Under the pieces are notes generated by a model, which saw only the letters and a program-made list of their open reading frames with translations, searched no databases and was not told the origin of the DNA. Below, one piece after another: positions 17,385 to 25,789 of a DNA stretch of 64,000 nt (its first letter is position 1; each line of letters opens with the position of its first letter). The DNA is from Rhizobium sp. AAP43. Lineage in GTDB: Bacteria > Pseudomonadota > Alphaproteobacteria > Rhizobiales > Rhizobiaceae. The translations under genes were made by a program, and so were the position numbers. The DNA lies in assembly GCF_001296045.1 (NCBI RefSeq), contig NZ_LJHS01000009.1, forward strand, positions 1-64,000, in the 5' to 3' direction.

Positions 17385-18839
17385 TTACATCTTGCGGCTA
17401 CGCCCACCGGCGCTGGCCGCGACACCTTGGATCGGAAGGGGCGGCTTCGGCATGACGGGCCGCAGGATCGGCGGGATCTTGATCGGCGGGAATGGCCGCG
17501 GCAAGGGAATGGGCATCAGCTGCAACCGGCGATAAGGCGCCTGTGCAAGGCCGGCACCGACATGGTTGGACGGCTGATTCGGCAGCGCCAATGCCGTAGC
17601 CACCAGTCTCTGCCAGAGTGCAGCCCCCCGATAAGCGGGGTTGGATTGGGCATGGAGGGCCGCAATGCCCGCCACATGCGGCGTTGCCATGCTGGTGCCC
17701 GACTTGCTGCCATACTTGCCGTGAGACACCGGAACGGAGGAGAAGGTTCCGACGCCGGGCCCAACGATATCCACTTTCCCATGCGGCGGGAAGAAGGTGA
17801 TGTTGGAGAAGCCGGCTTTCAGCAGGTTCTGATCGACAGCCCCGACCGCCATGATCGACGGGCAGTTCGCCGGGTGGCTGACCGGCAGGCTGCTATCGTT
17901 GCCGGCAGCCGCAATGATCAATGTGCCAGCCGCAAGGCCTGCCTGGGCAGCCGCCTCATAGGCCTGAGAGTAACCATCCACGGTGGTGCGGGCACCAAGC
18001 GACATGCTGACGACCTGGCAGTGATTGGCAATCGCCCAGTTGATGCCGCCAAGGATCCAGCCATCGGCACCGCTGCCGGCATTGCTCAGCACCTTGCCGG
18101 CGAAGATCTGCGCCTGATGCGCGACGCCGTAGCGCGGCTGATTGGCATCGCTCGGTTCCTTCGGCCCGCAGGCCGTGCCAATGCAATGCGTACCGTGGCT
18201 GTGAAAGTCCTGAACCGCTTCATTCGGCACGAATGACTGGCTGATGATGCCACGCCCGGCAAAATCGGGATGGCCAAGGTCCATGCCGGTATCGAGCACG
18301 GCAACCTTGATGCCGGCACCGGTCCAGCTCTGCCCAAGCGGAAAGCCAACGACCACACGGGTCTTCTGCAGACCCCAGGTGCTGCCATTGGCCAGCACGT
18401 CGATCTCTTCCTGGTTGGGATCCTCCGCCATGTCGCCATCGCCGAGATAGCTATTGGAGACCTGATTGACGGCATCCCGGAAGCCTCGCAGATAGTCGCC
18501 GAAATGCTCGTTCATCGCATAGACATAGCGCTCTGGCTCGATGGTCGGAGCATCTGCGTCATCGGCGGAAAATGCCTCGATCGAAGAGAGCCGTCCGACC
18601 TGATCATCATCCTTCGGCGTGACAACTGTAACACCGATCTCGTCGAAATAGATGCCGTCGCCTTCCGCAAGCGCTTCTGCCGTTACCGCCTGATCGGCGA
18701 AATCGCGCGAACTGGCGATCGAAAGACCCGCCGTCTTGTTGAGTGATTTGATCGTGTCCTTGCCCTGATGCGGGCGCCCGGTAACGAGAAGGCGTCCGGT
18801 GAATTCCGGGAGGCCTTCATTTGTGCCATTGATGCTCAT
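17385..18839 (-). CDS. Subtilisin-like (S8) serine protease without signal peptide
   Basis: A 484-residue S8 protease. The catalytic triad is visible as Asp183 (VAVLDTGMDL), His215 (HSHGTHC) and Ser383 (SGTSMATPH), with oxyanion Asn314 in AAAGNDSS, so it should be active. Residues 1-105 form an N-terminal region with an I9-like look (FTGRLLVTGRP, later GDGIYFDEIGVTVVTP and TIEPERYVYAM). About 60 C-terminal residues are proline-rich (PIPLPRPFPPIKIPP). There is no signal peptide, so it acts in the cytoplasm or leaves by a non-Sec route. The start at 18839 has GGAG 7 nt upstream; frames reaching 18923 lack this. The neighbour downstream is an I9-like small protein and the divergent neighbour is a LuxR-type regulator. 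Confidence 0.9.
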   Translation of the reverse strand: MSINGTNEGLPEFTGRLLVTGRPHQGKDTIKSLNKTAGLSIASSRDFADQAVTAEALAEGDGIYFDEIGVTVVTPKDDDQVGRLSSIEAFSADDADAPTIEPERYVYAMNEHFGDYLRGFRDAVNQVSNSYLGDGDMAEDPNQEEIDVLANGSTWGLQKTRVVVGFPLGQSWTGAGIKVAVLDTGMDLGHPDFAGRGIISQSFVPNEAVQDFHSHGTHCIGTACGPKEPSDANQPRYGVAHQAQIFAGKVLSNAGSGADGWILGGINWAIANHCQVVSMSLGARTTVDGYSQAYEAAAQAGLAAGTLIIAAAGNDSSLPVSHPANCPSIMAVGAVDQNLLKAGFSNITFFPPHGKVDIVGPGVGTFSSVPVSHGKYGSKSGTSMATPHVAGIAALHAQSNPAYRGAALWQRLVATALALPNQPSNHVGAGLAQAPYRRLQLMPIPLPRPFPPIKIPPILRPVMPKPPLPIQGVAASAGGRSRKM

Positions 18840-18966
18840 GCTCTTTCTCCCTGTTCTCATCCGGGTTGGGGCGCTCGGAGGAGCCAAGCCCCCTGTTCCG
18901 GACATCCGCGACAGGACCCTCATGGCCTGACGGAGGGAAACCTAGACAGGCAGCAACAGCGCCACA

Positions 18967-18982
18967 TCACCAGATATGGTGA
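18967..18982. promoter_or_regulatory. Inverted repeat in divergent protease/regulator intergenic region
   Basis: TCACCA-GATA-TGGTGA is a perfect 6-bp inverted repeat with a 4-bp centre. It is placed between the S8 protease gene (start 18839, minus) and the LuxR-type gene (start 19048, plus). It could be an operator for that regulator; this is inferred only from symmetry and position. Confidence 0.35.
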
Positions 18983-19047
18983 GGGCTTCTCAATTTCTTC
19001 CGCGTTGGATAACCTGCTCGCCGGGGTGGCAGGACAGAGGTGGCGCG

Positions 19048-20229
19048 GTGACGCAGGCGATCGAACTGAACGATCTGATCCTCGCGATCTACGACACGAC
19101 GGTCGACCCATCCGGCTGGCCAAAAGTTCTCGACCGGATCGCGCGCTATATTGGCGCCAGAGGGGCGTTTGTCTTCGAGCTGCAAGGATTGGGCAAAGAG
19201 CGGCGTATCCATGCGCCCTTCTTCAGCAGTGTCTATAATCAGGATCTGGTTGATGGATATCTCGCCGCACACAATGCGCAGGAACTGATTGATCAGGACG
19301 TCTTTGCCCGTCTCTCGCGTCCCACCGACCAGATCCAACTGATAACGGACGACGCCCTCGCCAATACGGAAGAAGAATTGCTTGCGAGGGCCAATGTCAG
19401 AACCATGCTCGAATACGGTATCCGCTACCGGGCGGGCGCACTTCTCAACAAGGATCAGGTCAACCAGGACCGGTTCGCCCTGCAGTTTTCGGCCAGCGCT
19501 GGTCCGCTGTCGAAGGCACATTTCGAGCGGGCTGCCCTCCTGATGCCGCACATCGCCAAGGCGCTCAACATCAGCCGTCCGACCAAGCAATTGGCAGACC
19601 AGTTCCGATCCGTGGCGGATTGCATCGATATGCTGGTGATCGGCGTGTGCATTCTCGATGCGACCGGAAGGATCGTGCATTCCAACCATGAATTCCGCCG
19701 CCAGCTCGAGAGCTACCCCGTGTTCCGCAAGGATCCGGCCGGTCGGCTGGTGATGAATGCGCCGGGCTCGAGCGGTGCACTTGCCGAGCTTCGCGGCGAC
19801 CTCAGCAATCACGGTCGCTTCGGTGCCCGTCCGCGCAAGGAAGCGATCGTCTCCCTTGTCGATGACAAACCCCATACGCTCTGTGTCGAGGTCGCCCCGC
19901 TCACCAGCGCCAACGAGTTTGGCGAACCCAGCCTGAATGGTCACATCGTCTACAGCATGGATACCGGCAGTTTCTACGAGATCAACGGAGACCTGCTGGC
20001 CTCGATGTTCCAGCTCACCCAAGCCGAAGCCTCGGTGCTGGAAATGATGGCGGAAGGGCTCACCAATTTGCAGATCTCGGAACGGCGGGCGAAATCGGTG
20101 GAGACCGTCAATTCGCAGGTCAAGTCGATCCTCGTGAAGACAAGGTCCGCCAACCGCACCCAACTGATCCGGCTTGCAACCAATATCAGCTCCAGTTTCA
20201 TTCTGGAACGTTCTCACCAGAACGGGTGA
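19048..20229 (+). CDS. LuxR-type (helix-turn-helix) transcriptional regulator
   Basis: A 393-residue regulator. The C-terminus has a LuxR/GerE helix-turn-helix: LTQAEASVLEMMAEGLTNLQISERRAKSVETVNSQVKSILVKT. The N-terminal two thirds (LNDLILAIYDTTVDPSGWPKVLDRIA) form an uncharacterised sensor type, not the acyl-homoserine-lactone domain. A GTG start at 19048 with AGAGG 7 nt upstream is preferred; the frame from 18976 would run over the intergenic inverted repeat. It lies 110 bp upstream of an operon of three exported proteins and is divergent from an S8 protease gene, so it is the likely local regulator of both. Confidence 0.85.
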   Translation: MTQAIELNDLILAIYDTTVDPSGWPKVLDRIARYIGARGAFVFELQGLGKERRIHAPFFSSVYNQDLVDGYLAAHNAQELIDQDVFARLSRPTDQIQLITDDALANTEEELLARANVRTMLEYGIRYRAGALLNKDQVNQDRFALQFSASAGPLSKAHFERAALLMPHIAKALNISRPTKQLADQFRSVADCIDMLVIGVCILDATGRIVHSNHEFRRQLESYPVFRKDPAGRLVMNAPGSSGALAELRGDLSNHGRFGARPRKEAIVSLVDDKPHTLCVEVAPLTSANEFGEPSLNGHIVYSMDTGSFYEINGDLLASMFQLTQAEASVLEMMAEGLTNLQISERRAKSVETVNSQVKSILVKTRSANRTQLIRLATNISSSFILERSHQNG

Positions 20230-20281
20230 TGCGCCGTTTGCAATTTTCGGTCTACGGATCGCTGGAATGCAATCAAGGACA

Positions 20282-20310
20282 TTGCTGCCCCCTTGAAGCT
20301 TCACTAATGT
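20282..20310 (+). promoter_or_regulatory. Candidate sigma-70 promoter of the di-heme/protease operon
   Basis: TTGCTG (20282-20287), 17-bp spacer, TAATGT (20305-20310). It lies 30 bp before the di-heme gene start, whose GGAGG ribosome-binding site is 5 nt from the ATG. Confidence 0.4.
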
Positions 20311-20339
20311 AGGATCGTTGGCCCGCCGGGGAGGATTGC

Positions 20340-22283
20340 ATGCGCATGATACGGCTGCCCTTTCATATCATCACCGCATCCGCTGCTCTCTGTCTCATGC
20401 TGACGACAGGCATGGTGCCCCGCGCCGTGGCGGAAGATGGACCTCCAGGCCATCTTCCGGCAGGTATCCTTGCGCTCGACCAGGGTTGGAGCGATCAGCA
20501 GAAGAGCTGGTGGTACACGACAAGCCAGGGTTCACGCCTTCTGCCGCTTGACTGGATGATGGCGCTGGAGACCTTGACCTCGACGGCCGAAGCGCCCGAA
20601 CCCTTCATGTCCAAAGCCAATATGGAGCGACTGGGTTACCTGCCGAACCCGGTCTCGGTCGACAATCCGCTCGGCCTGCCAGTCGGCTTTGCGGTCGATC
20701 ACGACAAGAGCCGCGCTGCCGACCTGATGTGCGACACCTTCCCGGCCACCTGCGATGCGATGACCATGCGCAAACCGTGGATCGGCATGAACTGTTCGGC
20801 TTGCCACACCAACGAGATCACCCATGAGGGCAAGCGCTTTCGCGTCGAGGGTGCAGCAACGCTGGCCGATTTCCAGGCTCTTGAGGAAACACTGCTCGCC
20901 GCCCTCAAGCTCACCATATCCGACCGGTCCCGCTTCGACCGTTTCGCCCGCGCCGTGTTGAAAAACGAGCTGACGGTTGAGAGCCGGGCAACGCTTGAGA
21001 TGCAGCTTTTGGAACAGATCGCCTGGCAGCAGAAGCTGGAAGACAAGAACCGCGCCGCTGTGCGCTATGGTCGCGGGCGCCTGGATGCGCAGGGACACAT
21101 TCTCAACAAGGTCGCGCTTATCACGTGGCAGCCGGATCAACTGAACGCAATCCACGCGGATGCTCCGTCGAGCTATCCGTTCATCTGGAACACGTCGCAA
21201 CAGGGCAAGATCCAGTGGAATGGGATCGCCAACAACATCCTGAAAATCAATATCTTCGGGCGGGAGACGGATGTCGGCGCGCTCGTGCGCAACACATCCG
21301 AAGTGGTCGGCGTCTTCGCCCATATCGAGACGGATCGCGGCAAGGCATGGCGAGGCTACAATTCCAGTGTCCGGCTCGACAAGATGATCGCGCTCGAACG
21401 ATTGCTCGCCGGGCTCAAATCTCCGCGCTGGCCGGAAGACATGCTGCCGCCGATCGACTGGGAAAAGGCGGCCCGCGGCCAGAAACATTTCGCCACCTTC
21501 GAATGTGCCTCCTGCCATGAACCGCTCGCCTGGGACGATCTTGCTTCCCCGGTCAAGGAGAAGATGGACCCCATCGGCGTCCAGAAGACGGATATCTTCC
21601 TCGCTTGCAACACCTTCCTGCATAAATCAAAGTCCGGCAATCAAGCGGGCCAGAAGACATTCGCCTTCACGGGCGAGCGGATCGGCGAGGTGGAATTCAC
21701 CCGCAATCTCCTGGTCAACACTGTGGTCGGCGCCGTAGTCGGCAAACTTGATGAATTGGCCGGCGGCGCCTTCACCAACGTCTTCCCGACAGCGCCTGCC
21801 GGCGATGTCGGTGCCGAGGCAAGCGATGTCGACTATCTGCCGGGCGTAACAGACGAGATGAAGAAGGACCACGCGCGCCAGTGCCTGACCACCACGCATG
21901 AGCTTCTGGCCTATAAGGCGCGTCCTCTGAACGGCATCTGGGCAACAGCCCCTTACTTGCATAACGGCTCCGTACCGACGCTTTATGACCTGCTATTACC
22001 AGCCAAGGTGCAGAATGTGTCGAGCGCCACCGTGCCGCCGGCCGATCCCACAGGCCCGACCCGTCCGGAAGTGTTTTCCGTCGGCTCACGTGAGTTCGAT
22101 CCAGTCCGTGTCGGCTTCGTTTCGACGGTCATTGCCGGACAAGACGCTTTCACCTTCCGCGTGCGCGACGAGGCCACCGGAGAACCAATTCCGGGCAACT
22201 ACAATTCCGGCCATGACTACGGCACCGGCCGGCTGAGCGACGAAGAGCGGATGGAACTTGTGGAATATCTGAAGACACTCTGA
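20340..22283 (+). CDS. RoxA-like di-heme c-type cytochrome (peroxidase/oxygenase superfamily)
   Basis: A 647-residue exported protein. The signal peptide ends near PRAVA-ED at residues 29-33. Two covalent heme sites are CSACH (residues 152-156) and CASCH (389-393). Length, heme spacing, the segment DAPSSYPFIWNTSQQGKIQWNG (residues 274-295) and the terminal RPLNGIWATAPYLHNGSVPTLYDLL match the RoxA/RoxB rubber-oxygenase and related di-heme peroxidase-like family, better than the roughly 330-residue bacterial CcpA/MauG proteins. Known RoxA cleaves polyisoprene with O2 outside the cell; most homologues are uncharacterised, so no substrate is assigned. It heads an operon with two exported proteases (40 bp and then 5 bp gaps). 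Confidence 0.85.
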   Translation: MRMIRLPFHIITASAALCLMLTTGMVPRAVAEDGPPGHLPAGILALDQGWSDQQKSWWYTTSQGSRLLPLDWMMALETLTSTAEAPEPFMSKANMERLGYLPNPVSVDNPLGLPVGFAVDHDKSRAADLMCDTFPATCDAMTMRKPWIGMNCSACHTNEITHEGKRFRVEGAATLADFQALEETLLAALKLTISDRSRFDRFARAVLKNELTVESRATLEMQLLEQIAWQQKLEDKNRAAVRYGRGRLDAQGHILNKVALITWQPDQLNAIHADAPSSYPFIWNTSQQGKIQWNGIANNILKINIFGRETDVGALVRNTSEVVGVFAHIETDRGKAWRGYNSSVRLDKMIALERLLAGLKSPRWPEDMLPPIDWEKAARGQKHFATFECASCHEPLAWDDLASPVKEKMDPIGVQKTDIFLACNTFLHKSKSGNQAGQKTFAFTGERIGEVEFTRNLLVNTVVGAVVGKLDELAGGAFTNVFPTAPAGDVGAEASDVDYLPGVTDEMKKDHARQCLTTTHELLAYKARPLNGIWATAPYLHNGSVPTLYDLLLPAKVQNVSSATVPPADPTGPTRPEVFSVGSREFDPVRVGFVSTVIAGQDAFTFRVRDEATGEPIPGNYNSGHDYGTGRLSDEERMELVEYLKTL

Positions 22284-22323
22284 CGGCGAGCCACGACCTC
22301 GCCGGACCGAACGGGAGGACAGC

Positions 22324-24498
22324 ATGACATATCGCATCGACCTCATGTCGGCCGCAGCCGTCATGGCCATCGTCGCGCTATCTCCAAGCGTCGAGGCGGC
22401 GGATCGGGCGGCGGATGTTTTCGTCGAATTCTCCGGTGGTGCCGTCGACCGCGACATGGCCGCAGTCGTTGAGGCCTTCGCAGGTGACAGCAAGATCCTG
22501 CCGACCCGGACCTACATGCCGGACCAGACGACCGGTCTCTGCACAATCTTGAACGGACAGCTCAATCTCACGCCAGAATTGTGCACCGAAGACATGATTG
22601 CCGCCATCCGCAACCTGAATGCGAAGAACGGTCTGGCGATCAATCCTGCTGCCATCAACCCGAAGCTCGGCGTCATATTGCCGGATGTGAAAACCAGCGT
22701 CACCACGATCGACCGCGTCTACAATCTCGGCCAGCAGCAAGAGGCGGATCGCCTTCAGCAATTGGAGAACAATCCAGGCTGGCGCAACACGATCGAGAAG
22801 AAGACGACCGACATCCTGTCCAGCCAGAACAAAACTGACCAGAGCCTGCCGCAACTCGACCAGCTGACCTTCAAGCGGATCGCCTGGCAGTTTGAGATCG
22901 CCAATCCCGATAACCTGGCGGAAGCGGAGTATCTCTCCAATGAGCTCGGCGGCCGCAATCTGTCGATCGATGTCGAGCGCAGCGGCGGTTTCAAAAAGGC
23001 CGCTCATTCGCTGACAAATATCGGTGCTCACGCGCACTTCAAGCGCTGGTGTATCGATCAGGACGCTTCCGCAGCCGAAGGCGATTTTGCCGACATGGCG
23101 GGCTTTCTCTACGAGACCAAGAATGCCGTCACCTGCGAAAGTGAAAACCTCGTCCGTCCCGAGATCGTCATCATGGATCAGGCGATTACCCGCCACCCTG
23201 ATCTCGCCGGCGCCTTTGCGGCATCCGCATCGCCCTTACCGCCGCAGACGGATCGCCGTTGCGTGGCCAAACCCTTCAACCGCAGTGTCGACCATGGCAC
23301 GCTTCTTTCCACCATCGTCGCGGCCAATGCCAATGGCTACGGTTTTCGCGGCATCGAGCCCAACGCCATGATCACCTCCTTTGTCTGGGATCGGAAAGCC
23401 GTCACCAATGTCGACCTCAAGCGTTTCATCGGGCAGGTCAGGGCACCGACCGAACCCCAGGTCTTTCTGTTCGCCAGCGAGTTTGCCCCGTATTCCCCCC
23501 ATCCCGGGCCGAATGCGAGCGAGTTCGAAATCAAGAATGCCAAACAGATCTGGCGCATGAACGAGAGCAATTGGACGGATAGCCTGGCCAATGACGGCGT
23601 GCGGCTGAAAGGCGGGCTGGTGCAGGAAATCCTGCAAAGCCCGATGCTGCTTGTAGCCTCCGCCGGCCAGGCGGGCGACGGGGACGAGGGCCGGGAAATC
23701 ACCTGGGAGACACCGATGGCGCCGCAAAATCTCGGCGACCATGACAATCTCCTCGTCGTCGGCGCCTGCACCGATTGCGACCGGCCGACCGCGGAACTCT
23801 GGGAGCGCTCCAATCGCAGCAATGAAGCGCGCCGTTTCGTCGCCGTCATGGCGCCCGGGGGTGGCGACATGCCGACCTACCTTTCCGACCTGCATGTCGG
23901 AGAAACGATCGGCGGCACCTCTGCGGCGGCAGCCTTTACGGCAGGCCTCGCAGCGAGAATGTCGAGCTGCTATCCCGGCAGCTACAGCGCACAGCCGGGA
24001 CGGCTGAAGCAACGGATCGTGCTGGCCTCCCGCCCTATCGCCGACCCCGTCGCGATCGGCCATGTCGCCGGCGGCGTGGCCGATCCGCAAGTGTCGATGC
24101 TTGATCCTCGCCGCACATGGCTGAAGCTGAAGGATGTGCCCGTACGCCCGGTCGAATTCGTCAAATGGTGCAGCGAAAGGCTGAAACTCGCCGACGACGA
24201 GAACGGCAGCCGCGATTCCCTCAATCTCCTGTCAACGCGCCGCCTGACCAATGCCGACGATATCGGCATTGTCCAGCAGAGCGTGGTGCAAAGCACAAAC
24301 AGCCAGAACATCATCAGACACGCGGTCAAGCGCGAGCCACCCGGCAAAGCCGAATCCCCAGATGCGGTTCTCGCCAGCGTGCGCTATGACGCGGACGCTT
24401 CGGAATGCGCCGTCTCGATCAACCGGATGACTGACATTTTTCTCGCCGAAGATGTCAGGCTCGCCGGTGATTGTGCCGATATTCCGCTTTGCGAGTGA
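22324..24498 (+). CDS. Exported divergent subtilisin-like (S8) protein
   Basis: A 724-residue protein with a signal peptide ending SPSVEA-AD (about residue 25). The C-terminal half follows the S8 order: Asp285 in IVIMDQAITRHPDL, His324 in SVDHGTLLSTIVAA, and Ser533 in IGGTSAAAAFTAGLAA. The oxyanion-hole position, normally Asn in AAGN, is Gln449 (LVASAGQAGD), so activity may be altered. The N-terminal 270 residues match no family I recognise and contain a Gln/Glu-rich stretch near residues 130-180. Paired Cys residues suggest disulfides in the periplasm or outside. It sits between the di-heme gene (40 bp) and the trypsin-like gene (5 bp), so co-expression is likely. Confidence 0.75.
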   Translation: MTYRIDLMSAAAVMAIVALSPSVEAADRAADVFVEFSGGAVDRDMAAVVEAFAGDSKILPTRTYMPDQTTGLCTILNGQLNLTPELCTEDMIAAIRNLNAKNGLAINPAAINPKLGVILPDVKTSVTTIDRVYNLGQQQEADRLQQLENNPGWRNTIEKKTTDILSSQNKTDQSLPQLDQLTFKRIAWQFEIANPDNLAEAEYLSNELGGRNLSIDVERSGGFKKAAHSLTNIGAHAHFKRWCIDQDASAAEGDFADMAGFLYETKNAVTCESENLVRPEIVIMDQAITRHPDLAGAFAASASPLPPQTDRRCVAKPFNRSVDHGTLLSTIVAANANGYGFRGIEPNAMITSFVWDRKAVTNVDLKRFIGQVRAPTEPQVFLFASEFAPYSPHPGPNASEFEIKNAKQIWRMNESNWTDSLANDGVRLKGGLVQEILQSPMLLVASAGQAGDGDEGREITWETPMAPQNLGDHDNLLVVGACTDCDRPTAELWERSNRSNEARRFVAVMAPGGGDMPTYLSDLHVGETIGGTSAAAAFTAGLAARMSSCYPGSYSAQPGRLKQRIVLASRPIADPVAIGHVAGGVADPQVSMLDPRRTWLKLKDVPVRPVEFVKWCSERLKLADDENGSRDSLNLLSTRRLTNADDIGIVQQSVVQSTNSQNIIRHAVKREPPGKAESPDAVLASVRYDADASECAVSINRMTDIFLAEDVRLAGDCADIPLCE

Positions 24499-24503
24499 CC
24501 CTC

Positions 24504-25721
24504 ATGAGGAAGACAGCTATCGCGTCGGTAATCCTCGCGCTCACTCTAACCCCCGTTGCGGCACAGGAAGAGGCGCTGGTGACCGAATTCGGCATCGCCT
24601 TCAAGCCGCGCGATGCAACGCTCACCAAGACGCGGCAGCGTGTCGAAATCGACGGCACCGTGCCGGGGGACGCGCCCCGCTACTATCGGCTGCGGATCAG
24701 GGTCACCAATCCGGATCATGAGGAATGGGCCATCGCGGTGCGCTCACCCGTCGGTCAGATCCTGACCGCATTCGACCAGAGCCAGACAAATTGCGAAAGC
24801 GAGGCCGGCTGCTGGACCCGCAGACTAACCTCAAGGCTGCCGGTCGTGCAGTTCTCCACCGCCTCCGGAGCTGTCCGGGCCGAAGTGATCGACGGGCTCT
24901 ACATGCCCTCCCAGTCCGCCAAGACTTTCTACTCGCCAATGCAGGGCAGCCGCGATGAACTCGTGACAGCCCTTGGTTTCAGTAGCCGTGAAGAAAAAGC
25001 CGCGATGCAGTCCTTGTCCGACAATCTTGGCATGTTCATCGGTTCCGGCCCAAGAGCCGACGGCACGCATGCCAACTGGTGTTGCAGCGGTGTCCGGCTG
25101 ACAGCGGATCTGTTCATGACCAACTGGCATTGTGGTGCCGCCCCGCGCATGGTCGACGAAGCCTACTGGCAATCCGAGAGGTGCCATCAGGCGATTGTCG
25201 ACTTGTCCTGGGATGGCGACGATGAGGGTCGGGAATATGCTTGCCGTGCTGTCGAGTTCGCCGACAAGGATTTGGACGTCGCCATCCTGAGGCTATCGCC
25301 ACTGGCCGACGGACCGAGCTTGGTCCGTTCGCTCACATCCCCGCGTTTGACAACAAGGGCCGTGACAGCCGGCGAGAAGGTACTGGTCCTGCACCATCCC
25401 GCCTGCGCTCCGAAATCTGTGACCCGTGAATGCTCAGTGTTGAAACCCGGCATTGGCACATGGACGGCGCCCCGCAATCAGGGCACGCTGGACCCCAATC
25501 AGGCGACAGAGTTCACCCACAACTGCACCACGGAAAACGGCAGCTCGGGTGGCCCGGTCTTTTCCGCAGAGGCTGAGCTTGTCGGCCTGCATCATCTGGG
25601 CGTCAGCCCGATGCGCCTGGAACCGGGAAACTTTGCCGTTGGTATGGATGCGATCCTCTCGGCCATCAAAACCGAAAAAGCGGACCTGTACCAGGAGATC
25701 GGCGCACCTGCTGACCCGTGA
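24504..25721 (+). CDS. Exported trypsin-like serine protease
   Basis: A 405-residue protein. The signal peptide MRKTAIASVILALTLTPVAA is followed by about 170 residues of unassigned N-terminal domain, then a chymotrypsin-fold domain. The triad is His209 (FMTNWHCG), Asp258 (DKDLDVAILRL) and Ser348 (ENGSSGGPVFS). Several Cys residues, including CC at 193-194 and the HC pair, fit an oxidising compartment. The start at 24504 is chosen for the signal peptide; the frame from 24471 overlaps the previous gene. The gene is 5 nt downstream of the exported S8-like gene. Two proteases of different clans exported together with a RoxA-like di-heme protein suggest an extracellular degradation or processing module. 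Confidence 0.87.
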   Translation: MRKTAIASVILALTLTPVAAQEEALVTEFGIAFKPRDATLTKTRQRVEIDGTVPGDAPRYYRLRIRVTNPDHEEWAIAVRSPVGQILTAFDQSQTNCESEAGCWTRRLTSRLPVVQFSTASGAVRAEVIDGLYMPSQSAKTFYSPMQGSRDELVTALGFSSREEKAAMQSLSDNLGMFIGSGPRADGTHANWCCSGVRLTADLFMTNWHCGAAPRMVDEAYWQSERCHQAIVDLSWDGDDEGREYACRAVEFADKDLDVAILRLSPLADGPSLVRSLTSPRLTTRAVTAGEKVLVLHHPACAPKSVTRECSVLKPGIGTWTAPRNQGTLDPNQATEFTHNCTTENGSSGGPVFSAEAELVGLHHLGVSPMRLEPGNFAVGMDAILSAIKTEKADLYQEIGAPADP

Positions 25722-25789
25722 CGGACCGGATGTGCAAAGACCAGGAAGGGGGACGCGCCGAGGTCCATCAGCACCCATAGCCATCCCAC

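Noticed and set aside
17050..18839. Toxin-antitoxin or abortive-infection pair (protease plus small protein)
   Set aside because: The small gene follows the protease after a terminator, and no toxin, STAND or sensor domain is seen. A protease/inhibitor reading is simpler.
19048..20229. Quorum-sensing LuxR regulator
   Set aside because: The helix-turn-helix is LuxR-like, but the N-terminal domain lacks acyl-homoserine-lactone-binding features and no luxI-type gene is in the window.
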